NCBI GenBank assembly: GCA_965234325.1
Contig: OZ248407.1
Location: 868,001-932,000, forward strand
Source of the DNA: Limnohabitans kasalickyi
Lineage (GTDB): Bacteria; Pseudomonadota; Gammaproteobacteria; Burkholderiales; Burkholderiaceae_C
Length of the DNA: 64,000 bases
Direction of reading: 5' to 3'
Shown here: positions 51,901-59,736 of the stretch, piece after piece
Position numbering within the stretch: the stretch's first letter is position 1
Layout of the letters: the number at the start of each line of letters is the position of its first letter
The notes under the pieces: generated by a model
What the model was told of the DNA's origin: nothing
Databases searched by the model: none
Seen by the model: the letters and a program-made list of their open reading frames with translations, nothing else
Translations under genes and position numbers: made by a program

Positions 51901-52796
51901 ACTTGCCCAAGAAAACCGCGCGCGCCTTGTTGGACATTGAAGACAAAGATTACGTCCCGATCATTCGCAACCCGCAGGCTACGACCTCAGAGACCGAAGC
52001 GGTGTTTTACTTCCCCGGCTGCGGTTCGGAGCGCTTGTTCAGCCAAGTGGGCCTCGCCACGCAAGCGATGCTCTGGCACGCGGGCGTGCAAACGGTGTTG
52101 CCACCGGGTTACCTGTGCTGCGGTTACCCGCAAAAAGGCTCAGGTCAGTTTGACAAGGCCGACAAGATCATCACTGACAACCGGGTGCTGTTCCACCGCG
52201 TGGCCAACACGCTGAACTACCTCGATATCAAAACCGTGGTGGTCAGCTGCGGCACGTGCTTTGACCAGTTGCAAGGCTACGAGTTCGACAAGATCTTCCC
52301 GGGTTGCCGCATCGTCGACATCCACGAGTTTTTGCTCGAAAAAGACATCAAGCTCAACGCCGAGCAACAAGCGGGCTATTTGTTCCACGACCCTTGCCAC
52401 AGCCCCATGAAGCAGCAAGACCCGATGAAAACGGTCAAAGCCTTGGTCGGCGATCAAGTGGTCAAGAGCGACCGTTGCTGCGGCGAGTCGGGCACTTTGG
52501 GTGTGACACGTCCTGACATTTCGACCCAAGTGCGTTTCCGCAAAGAAGCCGAGTTGCAAAAAGACGAAGTCGCCTTGCGTGCCATGACCGGTCAAGCCAA
52601 AGGTGACATGAAGATTCTCACCAGCTGCCCCAGCTGCTTGCAAGGCCTGACCCGTTATGGCGATGATTTGCAAAACGGTTTGCTCGAAGCCGACTACATC
52701 GTGGTCGAAATGGCGCGCAAGATCTTGGGCGAGCAGTGGATGCCCGAGTACGTGGCCCAAGCCAATGCCGGCGGCATTGAGCGCGTGTTGGTTTAA
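48924..52796 (+). CDS. fused FAD-dependent dehydrogenase / iron-sulfur oxidoreductase (DUF3683-GlcD-GlcF type)
   Basis: This 1290-residue protein joins four parts. An N-terminal DUF3683-like region (about 1-135) is followed by an FAD-binding domain with PRGGGTGYTGG near 212, an FAD-oxidase C-terminal domain with LHMHAGDGNVH near 688 and GEHGIGITK near 732, two [4Fe-4S] motifs (CLRCGKCKPVC near 820 and CTVCHKCLTPC near 882), and two CCG domains (CCGYP near 1065, CCGESGT near 1184). This resembles D-lactate or glycolate dehydrogenases that feed electrons to quinone. The substrate is not known. In betaproteobacteria it is often followed by DUF971 and ubiE, as here. 117 bases without clear features precede it. 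Confidence 0.9.
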   Translation: MNAPTSLNHLLATASESPRLREIPYNYTSFSDREIVIRLLGVEAWELLLRLRQERQTGRSARMLYEVLGDIWVVQRNPYLQDDLLDTPKRRHQLVEALHHRLGEVARRRTPQDDAERDALVGQLLQAASRAIEEFNAQFDTIADLRKKTTRLLKKLTASDNIKFDGLSRVSHVTDATDWRVEYPFVVLTPDSEAEMAGMVKGCIDLGLTIVPRGGGTGYTGGAIPLTWRSAVINTEKLEAMTEVEMRNLPGLDQPVPTIWTEAGVVTQRVADAAERGGFVFAVDPTSAEASCIGGNIAMNAGGKKAVLWGTALDNLASWRMVTPDAQWLEVTRVQHNLGKIHDADMASFVLNYFQADGKTPIREERLDIPGKTFRKEGLGKDVTDKFLSGLPGIQKEGCDGLITSARWIVHRMPQHTRTVCMEFFGNAKDAVPSIVEIKDFMFAEQKRSGVLLAGLEHLDDRYLRAVGYATKSKRGGLPKMLLIGDIAGDNADDVARVTSEVARMANSRSGECFVAVSPEARKKFWLDRKRTAAISRHTNAFKVNEDVVIPLPRMAEYTDGIERINIELSLRNKIALCEALDEFFAKGNLPLGKSDEAADIPTPELMEARVQQARALIDDVRSLWQGWLRDCDGLFPQLQDHTLRASWKTQIRAVLQNIFTGAQFLPILEECNAIHKRVLKGRVWVALHMHAGDGNVHTNIPVNSDDYAMLQTAHEAVARIMVLARSLDGVISGEHGIGITKLEFMTDAELKPFADYKARVDPEGRFNKGKLLRHADADVSLRHADLSQAYTPSFGLMGHESLIMQQSDIGAIAGSMKDCLRCGKCKPVCSTHVPRANLLYSPRNKILATSLLVEAFLYEEQTRRGVSIKHWQEFEDVADHCTVCHKCLTPCPVNIDFGDVSMNMRNLLRKMGQKSFRPGNAAAMFMLNATNPETIKFARSAMVDVGMKLQRVAHDVLGVMARKQTKAPPATLGPAPIKEQVIHFINKKMPGNLPKKTARALLDIEDKDYVPIIRNPQATTSETEAVFYFPGCGSERLFSQVGLATQAMLWHAGVQTVLPPGYLCCGYPQKGSGQFDKADKIITDNRVLFHRVANTLNYLDIKTVVVSCGTCFDQLQGYEFDKIFPGCRIVDIHEFLLEKDIKLNAEQQAGYLFHDPCHSPMKQQDPMKTVKALVGDQVVKSDRCCGESGTLGVTRPDISTQVRFRKEAELQKDEVALRAMTGQAKGDMKILTSCPSCLQGLTRYGDDLQNGLLEADYIVVEMARKILGEQWMPEYVAQANAGGIERVLV

Positions 52797-52810
52797 CCAG
52801 AAAGACAGCC

Positions 52811-53230
52811 ATGGCAGGCCTCGAAAAACATACCCCCACCCCGCAAGATATCACCGTGCACGGCGCTTCGCGTGCGCTTGAAATCAGCTTTTCAGACGGC
52901 GTGACGTTTCGCATCCCGTTGGAGCTGATGCGCATCTACAGCCCTTCCGCCGAAGTGCAGGGTCACGGCCCAGGTCAAGAAGTGTTGCAAACCGGCAAGC
53001 GTGAGGTGGGGCTAGAAGGTTTGGAGCCTGTGGGCAACTACGCCATCAAGCCCACGTTCACTGACGGCCATGACAGCGGCTTGTTCACTTGGGAATACCT
53101 GTATTTCTTGGGTTCCGAGCAAGACCAGCTTTGGGCTGACTATGAGCGCCGCTTGAGCGAAGCGGGCACCAGCCGTGATGCGCCTATGCCCGAAAAGGGC
53201 GGCGCAGGTTGCAGCACTCACGCACATTGA
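52811..53230 (+). CDS. DUF971 domain protein (gamma-butyrobetaine hydroxylase-like N domain)
   Basis: This 139-residue soluble protein contains a DUF971/GBBH-like N-terminal domain (about 20-115) with LEISFSDGVTFRIPLELMRI and VGNYAIKPTFTDGHDSGLFTWEYLY. In carnitine enzymes this domain binds zinc; as a stand-alone protein its role is unknown. The C-terminus GAGCSTHAH has a cysteine and two histidines that could bind metal. It is 14 bases after the dehydrogenase gene and 16 before ubiE. Confidence 0.88.
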   Translation: MAGLEKHTPTPQDITVHGASRALEISFSDGVTFRIPLELMRIYSPSAEVQGHGPGQEVLQTGKREVGLEGLEPVGNYAIKPTFTDGHDSGLFTWEYLYFLGSEQDQLWADYERRLSEAGTSRDAPMPEKGGAGCSTHAH

Positions 53231-53246
53231 TAAAATTAATAAAATT

Positions 53247-53978
53247 ATGAGCAGCACCCATTTCGGTTTCAAAACCGTCGACGAAACAGAAAAAGCCAAG
53301 CATGTCCGTGGCGTGTTTGACTCGGTCGCGTCCAAATACGACGTCATGAACGACCTCATGTCCGCCGGCTTGCACCGCCTCTGGAAGCGTTACACCGTCA
53401 TGGTGGCCGACTTGCGCGAGGGCTCGCAAGTGCTCGACATCGCAGGCGGCACGGGCGATTTGGCGATGGCGTTTGCCAAAAAGGTCGGTAAAACCGGCCG
53501 CGTGGTGCACACCGACATCAACGAAGCCATGCTGAGCACCGGCCGCGATCGCTTGCTCGACCACGGTTTTGTGTTGCCCACCTTGGTGTGTGATGCCGAA
53601 AAATTGCCATTTCCCGATAACCACTTTGATGTGGTCAGTGTGGCTTTTGGCTTACGCAATATGACCCACAAAGATGCAGCCCTCAAAGAAATGTGCCGTG
53701 TCCTCAAGCCCAACGGCAAGTTGTTGGTGCTCGAATTCTCCAAAGTGGCCAAGCCGTTGGAGAAGGCCTACGACTGGTATTCGTTCAATATCCTGCCCAA
53801 GTTGGGCCAAATGATTGCAGGCGACGACGCCAGCTACCGCTACTTGGCCGAGTCCATTCGCATGCATCCTGGCCAAGAAGAGCTGAAAGCCCTTATGAAA
53901 CAAAGTGGCTTTGGTCATGTGGACTTTCACAACATGAGCGCCGGTGTGGTCGCGCTTCATGTTGGAATCAAGTGCTGA
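53247..53978 (+). CDS. ubiE: UbiE, ubiquinone/menaquinone C-methyltransferase
   Basis: UbiE methylates the quinone ring carbon in ubiquinone synthesis. The 243-residue protein has SAM-binding VLDIAGGTGDLA, the ubiE signatures YDVMNDLMSAGLHRLWK and RNMTHKDAALKEMCRVLKP, and ends in MSAGVVALHVGIKC. ATG 53247 is chosen; an upstream in-frame form overlaps DUF971. Downstream are Tim44-like, ubiJ and ubiB genes. Confidence 0.96.
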   Translation: MSSTHFGFKTVDETEKAKHVRGVFDSVASKYDVMNDLMSAGLHRLWKRYTVMVADLREGSQVLDIAGGTGDLAMAFAKKVGKTGRVVHTDINEAMLSTGRDRLLDHGFVLPTLVCDAEKLPFPDNHFDVVSVAFGLRNMTHKDAALKEMCRVLKPNGKLLVLEFSKVAKPLEKAYDWYSFNILPKLGQMIAGDDASYRYLAESIRMHPGQEELKALMKQSGFGHVDFHNMSAGVVALHVGIKC

Positions 53979-54005
53979 AACATTGAGACAACAGGAGATG
54001 AAGAA

Positions 54006-54956
54006 ATGAAAAAACTTTTGACAGCTATTTTTGCGATTGCTATGGCGTTTGGCACCATGCACGCCGAAGCCTCCAAGCGCTTGGGCGGTGGCAAGTCCAC
54101 GGGCCAGCAGTCCAGCAACGTGACGCAGCGTGATGCTGCCAAGCCTGCCCCCGCAGCCACACCGGCGCAGAATGCTGCGCCTGCCGCCGCTCAGCCTAAA
54201 AAATCTTGGGGTATGGGCGGCATGCTCGGCGGCTTGGCCGCTGGCTTAGGTTTGGCTTGGTTGGCGCATTCCTTGGGCTTTGGTGCAGAGTTTGGTCAAA
54301 TTCTGATGTTTGCCTTGATCGCCTTGGGCGTGATGCTTGTGATTGGTATGGTCATGCGCCGTCGCCAACAGAACTCGGCGTCTAACAACAGCCCCTTCGC
54401 TTTTGAAGGCGCCGGTGCGCCAACCAACCCCAGCTCTTTGCCCCAGTACAACCCTAACAACGTAGGCAATGACTCATCAGCCCGTCCGGTCGACACACAC
54501 ACCAACTTCACCCCTGCGGCTGGTGGCTCGATGATTGGCGCCGCCTTAGGCAGCAATCAGACTTGGGGCATTCCAGCTGGTTTTGACACCTTAGGTTTTG
54601 TGAACGCTGCCAAGCAAAACTTCATCGCCTTGCAACAGGCTTGGGATCATTCCGACATTCCTGCTCTGCGCGTCATGATGACGGACACGATGTTGGAAGA
54701 AATCAAAGCGCAATTGGCTGAGCGCGAGGCAACGGCCAGCGGTCAAGTCAATCACACCGAAGTGGTGATGCTGGACGCGCAGATGTTGGGCATCGAAGAA
54801 GTTGGCACGTCTTACATGGCCAGCATTGAATTCTCGGGCTTGATTCGTGAAGATGCCGCAGCTGGACCTACTCCCTTCCGCGAAGTTTGGAACATGACCA
54901 AGCCCAAAGACGGTAGCTTGGGTTGGTTGGTGGCAGGCGTGCAAGCCCTGCAATAA
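54006..54956 (+). CDS. Tim44-domain protein of the cell envelope
   Basis: This 316-residue protein begins with a signal peptide (MKKLLTAIFAIAMAFGTMHA), then an alanine/proline-rich region, two membrane helices (about 70-90 and 97-118) separated by a short loop, an asparagine/proline-rich linker and a C-terminal Tim44-like domain (about 185-312). Tim44-type domains share a fold with Mba1 and bind membranes or partners. Its function in bacteria is not settled. It sits between ubiE and ubiJ, so it may aid quinone synthesis, which is an inference from place only. Confidence 0.85.
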   Translation: MKKLLTAIFAIAMAFGTMHAEASKRLGGGKSTGQQSSNVTQRDAAKPAPAATPAQNAAPAAAQPKKSWGMGGMLGGLAAGLGLAWLAHSLGFGAEFGQILMFALIALGVMLVIGMVMRRRQQNSASNNSPFAFEGAGAPTNPSSLPQYNPNNVGNDSSARPVDTHTNFTPAAGGSMIGAALGSNQTWGIPAGFDTLGFVNAAKQNFIALQQAWDHSDIPALRVMMTDTMLEEIKAQLAEREATASGQVNHTEVVMLDAQMLGIEEVGTSYMASIEFSGLIREDAAAGPTPFREVWNMTKPKDGSLGWLVAGVQALQ

Positions 54957-55015
54957 ACCTGCTGAAAATCAGGACGCTTCGAGAGATGCGTCCAAACAAG
55001 GAATAATTGGGGACT

Positions 55016-55588
55016 ATGGCAACACAGTCCCCTTTTTCTTGGTTGGCCGACGCAGCGGATGCGCTGCGCGCCAAACTCCCTCCTCATCTTGCGTCCTCGT
55101 TCACGCCGCCCGCTTGGGTGGTGGCTGAAGTGCAGCAACGCGTGGTTTTGTTTTTGAACCATGTGTTGATGCAAGAGCCCGCGGCGCGCGATCGCTTGCA
55201 GCGCCAAAAAGGCCGCCAAGTTCAGGTGTGCTGGCGCGATCACGTGTTTCAATGCCGTTTCACACCCGCCGGTTTGCTCGAGATCGTGTCCTCGCATCCA
55301 GGCTCGGCTGTGGCCGACTTGGTGTTGCGTGTGAGCGAGCCTTCCCCGGTTGTCTTAGCTCAAACCGTCTTGCAAGGCGATAAGCCGCCCATTCGCATAG
55401 AGGGCGATGTGCAGTTGGCTGCGGAAGTCAATTGGCTCATCGACCATGTGCGCTGGGATGCTGAAGAAGATTTGGCTCGTTTGATTGGCGACGCACCCGC
55501 CCACACCGTGATGCAAAACGGTCTTCGGGTGGTCGAGGCCTTGCGCAGCTTTGTGCAACAGCGCATGACGATGAAGGCTTCGACATGA
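55016..55588 (+). CDS. ubiJ: UbiJ-like SCP2-domain protein
   Basis: UbiJ is an SCP2-type lipid-binding accessory protein that carries ubiquinone intermediates for the Ubi complex. The 190-residue protein has the SCP2 core (about 25-130) with LEIVSSHPGSAVADLVLRV and a C-terminal charged helix. Sequence similarity to E. coli UbiJ is weak, but its position between ubiE and ubiB is the same. ATG 55016 is used; TTG 55007 adds three residues. The stop overlaps ubiB (ATGA). Confidence 0.86.
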   Translation: MATQSPFSWLADAADALRAKLPPHLASSFTPPAWVVAEVQQRVVLFLNHVLMQEPAARDRLQRQKGRQVQVCWRDHVFQCRFTPAGLLEIVSSHPGSAVADLVLRVSEPSPVVLAQTVLQGDKPPIRIEGDVQLAAEVNWLIDHVRWDAEEDLARLIGDAPAHTVMQNGLRVVEALRSFVQQRMTMKAST

Positions 55589-57153
55589 CACGCTTGTTGC
55601 GCGGCATCTACATTGTTCTCATCGTCTTGCGCTACGGCTTAGACGAGTTGGTGCTCACCAGCTTCCAAAAACCGGGTTTGCGTTTGCTGGCGCGCTTTGT
55701 GTCGATCGGGCGTGATTTGTCGGCCCCTCGCGGCCAACGTTTGCGTGAAGCGTTGGAGCACCTCGGGCCCATCTTTGTGAAGTTTGGACAAGTCTTGTCC
55801 ACGCGCCGTGATTTGCTGCCTCCTGACATTGCCGACGAATTGGCACACCTGCAAGACCGTGTGCCCCCTTTCCCGTCTGACGCTGCCGTCACCATCATTG
55901 AGCGTGCGTTTGGCCGCCCTTTGAACGAGGTGTTTGTCGACTTCACCCACCAGCCTGTGGCTAGCGCATCTATCGCGCAGGTGCACTTTGCTGTCATTCA
56001 AGACCGCCACGGCGTGACACGCGAAGTCGCTGTCAAGGTCCTTCGTCCCGGCATGTTGACTGTGATCGACAAAGACCTGAGCCTCATGCGCATGATGGCG
56101 GGTTGGGTGGATCGTCTATCTGCGGATGGCAAGCGCTTGAAGCCCCGCGAAGTCGTGGCCGAGTTTGACAAGTACCTGCACGACGAACTTGACTTCGTGC
56201 GCGAAGCCGCGAATGCTGCGCAGCTGCGTCGCAACATGGAAGGCCTCAACCTGGTGTTGATTCCCGAAATGATTTGGGACTTCTGCCACAGCGACGTTAT
56301 CGTGATGGAGCGCATGAAGGGCGTGCCTATCAGCCAAGTCGACCGATTGCGTGCTGCGGGTGTGGATATTCCTAAACTCGCGCGTGATGGCGTGACCATC
56401 TTTTTTACCCAAGTGTTTCGCGATGGTTTCTTCCACGCCGACATGCACCCCGGCAACATCCAAGTTAGCCTCGATCCCGCCACTTTTGGCCGTTACATCT
56501 CGCTGGACTTTGGCATTGTGGGTACCCTCACGGAGACCGACAAAGAGTATTTGGCGCAAAACTTCACGGCCTTTTTCCGTCGTGATTACAAACGCGTGGC
56601 CGAGCTGCACATCGAGTCGGGTTGGGTACCCTCTGACACCCGTGTAGATGAATTGGAGTCTGCCATTCGCGCCGTGTGTGAGCCTTACTTTGACCGCCCG
56701 TTGAAAGAAATTTCTTTGGGACTGGTGCTCATGCGTTTGTTCCAAACCTCGCGCCGATTCAATGTCGAGATACAACCACAACTGGTGTTGTTGCAAAAAA
56801 CCTTGCTCAACATCGAGGGTCTGGGCCGAGAGCTCGATCCCGATTTGGACTTGTGGAGTACGGCCAAACCGTTTTTGGAAACTTGGATGCTTGACCAAGT
56901 GGGCCCCAAAAAACTGTGGAAACAATTGCTGGCCGAAGCCCCACGTTACGCCAAGCTTTTGCCTGAGTTACCGCGTTTGGTGCACGACTTTTTAAAGCAC
57001 CGTCAAAACGACAGCCATGCCCAGTTGCAACTGCTCATCGACGAGCAACGCCGCACCAACCGCATGTTGCATCGCCTGTTGTGGGTGGGCGCAGGCTTTT
57101 TGGTCGGCTTGGTCGTGGCGCAGGTGTTTTTAGGTTCTCACACGTTTCATTGA
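55585..57153 (+). CDS. ubiB: UbiB, ubiquinone biosynthesis ATPase
   Basis: UbiB is an atypical kinase-like ATPase of the ABC1 family that helps extract quinone intermediates from the membrane. The 522-residue protein has the KxGQ motif in FVKFGQVLSTRRDLLP, a kinase-like core with ADMHPGNIQV and LDFGIVG, and one or two membrane helices at the C-terminus (about 492-512). It closes the ubi group. Confidence 0.96.
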   Translation: MTRLLRGIYIVLIVLRYGLDELVLTSFQKPGLRLLARFVSIGRDLSAPRGQRLREALEHLGPIFVKFGQVLSTRRDLLPPDIADELAHLQDRVPPFPSDAAVTIIERAFGRPLNEVFVDFTHQPVASASIAQVHFAVIQDRHGVTREVAVKVLRPGMLTVIDKDLSLMRMMAGWVDRLSADGKRLKPREVVAEFDKYLHDELDFVREAANAAQLRRNMEGLNLVLIPEMIWDFCHSDVIVMERMKGVPISQVDRLRAAGVDIPKLARDGVTIFFTQVFRDGFFHADMHPGNIQVSLDPATFGRYISLDFGIVGTLTETDKEYLAQNFTAFFRRDYKRVAELHIESGWVPSDTRVDELESAIRAVCEPYFDRPLKEISLGLVLMRLFQTSRRFNVEIQPQLVLLQKTLLNIEGLGRELDPDLDLWSTAKPFLETWMLDQVGPKKLWKQLLAEAPRYAKLLPELPRLVHDFLKHRQNDSHAQLQLLIDEQRRTNRMLHRLLWVGAGFLVGLVVAQVFLGSHTFH

Positions 57154-57171
57154 TTTTTGGAGAGTTGACCC

Positions 57172-58617
57172 GTGCTGCTCACACTTGTCATCGTCTATTT
57201 GCTGGTCACCATTGCCATTGGTTTAATGGCGGCCAAACGCGTTCAAAACTCGGCGGACTTCGCCATTGCAGGCCGGCATCTGCCCATGGCCATGATCGTC
57301 ACCACCACCTTTGCCACTTGGTTTGGCTCTGAGACGGTGTTGGGCATACCCGCCAAGTTTGTGAACAGCGGTTTGCACGGCGTGGTGGAAGATCCATTTG
57401 GTGCAGGTTTTTGCCTCATTTTTGTGGGCCTGTTCTTCGCGGCCAAGCTTTACCGCATGACGTTGCTCACCATCAGTGACTATTTTCGCGAGCGCTATGG
57501 CCGCACCGTCGAAGTGGCATGCTCGCTGATCATCATGGTCAGCTACCTCGGTTGGGTGTCGGCGCAAGTCACGGCCTTGGGTCTGGTGTTCAATCTCTTG
57601 TCAGATGGGGTCGTTAGCATGGAGATGGGCATGGTCATTGGTGTGGTGTCCATCTTGGCCTACACCCTGTTTGGCGGGATGTGGTCGGTAGCTGTTACCG
57701 ACTTCATTCAGATGATCATCTTGGTGGTGGGGTTGTCTGTTTTGGCGGTGTTTGCGGCAGACCAAGCGGGTGGGGCTGACAAAGTGGTGGCGCTGGCCAT
57801 TAGTCAAGACATGTTCAAGTTTTGGCCTGAGCCCCATCTGAAAGACATTTTGTTTTTCTTTGCCTCGGCCATCACCATCATGTTGGGTTCAATCCCCCAG
57901 CAAGATGTGTTTCAGCGCGTCATGTCGGCCAACAGCATCAAGGCCGCCACGCATGGGCCTGTGATTGGTGGCGTTTGCTATATTTTGTTTGCGTTTGTGC
58001 CCATGTTTTTGGTGGTCAGCGCCATGATCATCATGCCCGAGCAAGCAGCGGCGCTCATCGCCGACGATCCGCAAAAAGTGCTGCCCACGCTGGTGATGAC
58101 CCAGATGCCATTTGTCATGCAGGTGCTGTTCTTTGGCGCTCTGTTGTCGGCCATCAAGTCGTGCGCCTCGGCCACCCTGCTGGCACCCAGCGTGACGTTC
58201 ACAGAGAACATTTGGCGTCAATTTCGTCCGCACCAAAGTGACCAACAAGAGCTCAAAGCCATGCGTGTCACTGTGCTGGTGTTCAGCCTGTTTGTGCTGG
58301 GCTATGCCATTCGCATGCAAGGCACCTCCATTTATGAAATGGTTTCGGGCGCTTACCAAGTCACCTTGGTGGGCGTATTTGTACCGCTAACGTTTGGCTT
58401 GTACTGGAGAAGGGCCACCACGCAGGGTGCTATTTGTGCGATTGCGCTGGGTTTGTTGACCTGGGGCGGTGTCATGGCCACCCCTGTTGGCGAGGAGTTT
58501 CCGGCTCAATTGGCTGGCGTGTTGGCCAGTTTGGCAGGCATGGTGTTGGGCTCTTTGGGGCCACAAGCCATTCGTAATACACACAGCGGCCATCACAAAT
58601 TAGCGGGCATAGTTTGA
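57172..58617 (+). CDS. sodium:solute symporter family transporter
   Basis: This 481-residue protein has about 13 hydrophobic segments and SSS-family motifs such as ATWFGSETVLGIP, YFRERYGRTVEVA and GGMWSVAVTDFIQMIIL (about 165-181). It should import a small solute together with Na+; the solute cannot be named from sequence. The start is a GTG at 57172 with a GGAGAG ribosome site. It follows ubiB by 18 bases and is followed by about 100 bases with a promoter-like -10 for the next gene. Confidence 0.9.
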   Translation: MLLTLVIVYLLVTIAIGLMAAKRVQNSADFAIAGRHLPMAMIVTTTFATWFGSETVLGIPAKFVNSGLHGVVEDPFGAGFCLIFVGLFFAAKLYRMTLLTISDYFRERYGRTVEVACSLIIMVSYLGWVSAQVTALGLVFNLLSDGVVSMEMGMVIGVVSILAYTLFGGMWSVAVTDFIQMIILVVGLSVLAVFAADQAGGADKVVALAISQDMFKFWPEPHLKDILFFFASAITIMLGSIPQQDVFQRVMSANSIKAATHGPVIGGVCYILFAFVPMFLVVSAMIIMPEQAAALIADDPQKVLPTLVMTQMPFVMQVLFFGALLSAIKSCASATLLAPSVTFTENIWRQFRPHQSDQQELKAMRVTVLVFSLFVLGYAIRMQGTSIYEMVSGAYQVTLVGVFVPLTFGLYWRRATTQGAICAIALGLLTWGGVMATPVGEEFPAQLAGVLASLAGMVLGSLGPQAIRNTHSGHHKLAGIV

Positions 58618-58687
58618 CCGAGTGAGAGGCGAACGACCCGCCCGCTCGCCCGAGCGCCGCGCCCAGCCTTTTACATGGGTAGGTGCC

Positions 58688-58693
58688 TATAAT
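58688..58693 (+). promoter_or_regulatory. probable -10 box of the fmdB-DUF502-aspS operon
   Basis: A consensus TATAAT lies 27 bases before the fmdB-like gene. The best -35-like hexamer, TTTACA at 58670-58675, is only 12 bases away, so the upstream element is unclear. Transcription would begin near 58700, followed by a CCTCCTAGCC region with a ribosome site. Confidence 0.45.
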
Positions 58694-58720
58694 TAGCGGT
58701 TTTACCGAATCCTCCTAGCC

Positions 58721-59074
58721 ATGCCCATTTATGCCTACAAATGCGGGTCCTGCGGCCATGCCAAGGACGTCTTGCAAAAAATGGCCGACGATCCGTTGAC
58801 CGATTGCCCAGCTTGCGGCAAGTCCACGTTTTCCAAACAACTCACCGCCGCTGGTTTCCAGCTCAAAGGCTCGGGTTGGTACGCCACCGACTTCAAAGGC
58901 GGCTCTGGCGGTACCTCAGCCCCAGCCGCTGCAACAGGTAAGGCTGACGCAGCCACAGCCAGCGACAGCACAGCTGCCAGCTCCAGTTCAAGCAGCAGCA
59001 CCGACACCGCTTCTAGCACCCCCGCCACGTCAGCCGCTTCGGGTGGCTGTGCCACAGGCTGCGCTTGTCACTGA
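58721..59074 (+). CDS. FmdB-family zinc-ribbon protein
   Basis: This 117-residue protein starts with the FmdB zinc ribbon MPIYAYKCGSCGHAKDVLQK, with a second pair in DCPACGKSTF, and QLTAAGFQLKGSGWYATDF. From about residue 60 it has a low-complexity alanine/serine/threonine tail, ending in GGCATGCACH with four more cysteines and a histidine. FmdB-like proteins are putative regulators with no proven role here. Adjacent to aspS, a common order in betaproteobacteria. Confidence 0.9.
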   Translation: MPIYAYKCGSCGHAKDVLQKMADDPLTDCPACGKSTFSKQLTAAGFQLKGSGWYATDFKGGSGGTSAPAAATGKADAATASDSTAASSSSSSSTDTASSTPATSAASGGCATGCACH

Positions 59075-59098
59075 TTTTTCAAAACCATTAGGTCTTTC

Positions 59099-59734
59099 AT
59101 GCCGATTAAAAAATACCTGCTCGCAGGCCTCTTGGTCTGGACGCCTTTGGCCATCACCGTCTGGGTGCTGACCTGGCTGGTGGGCATCATGGACGGCATC
59201 TTCATCGACACCCTCTCCAAGTTTCGTCCTTTGGTGTCGCAAGACACCGTGACGAGCATGCGCAATATGACCGGCTTGGGTGTGATCTTGGTGTTGCTGG
59301 TCCTGTTGGTCACGGGTGCATTAGCCTCCAACGTTTTGGGTAAATGGCTGGTACGTCAGTGGGACAAGTTGTTCACCAACATTCCCATCGTTAAGTCGAT
59401 TTACGCCAGCGTGAAGAAGGTGTCTGACACCTTGTTTTCCAGCAACGGCAATGCGTTTCGCCAAGCTTTATTGGTGCAATACCCACACGCAGGCATGTGG
59501 ACCATCGCATTTCAAACAGGCACGCCTGTGGGTGAAGTCGCTAGCAAATTAAATGGTGAACATCTGAGCGTTTACGTGCCTACCACCCCCAACCCCACCA
59601 GCGGATTTTTCTTGCTGGTGCCGCGCAGCGATGTCATCGAGCTCGATTTGAGCGTCGATGAAGCGCTGACGTACGTCATCTCCATGGGCGCCGTATCTCC
59701 TAGCGCCCCAGCACTCAACGGAAAGAGAAAATAA
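59099..59734 (+). CDS. DUF502 family membrane protein
   Basis: This 211-residue protein has two N-terminal membrane helices (about 8-30 and 58-82), followed by a soluble domain with PIVKSIYASVKKVSDTLFSS and a C-terminal segment VPTTPNPTSGFFLLVPRSD typical of DUF502. It is predicted to sit in the inner membrane; function unknown. It lies two bases before aspS, so they are probably co-transcribed. Confidence 0.9.
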   Translation: MPIKKYLLAGLLVWTPLAITVWVLTWLVGIMDGIFIDTLSKFRPLVSQDTVTSMRNMTGLGVILVLLVLLVTGALASNVLGKWLVRQWDKLFTNIPIVKSIYASVKKVSDTLFSSNGNAFRQALLVQYPHAGMWTIAFQTGTPVGEVASKLNGEHLSVYVPTTPNPTSGFFLLVPRSDVIELDLSVDEALTYVISMGAVSPSAPALNGKRK

Positions 59735-59736
59735 AA

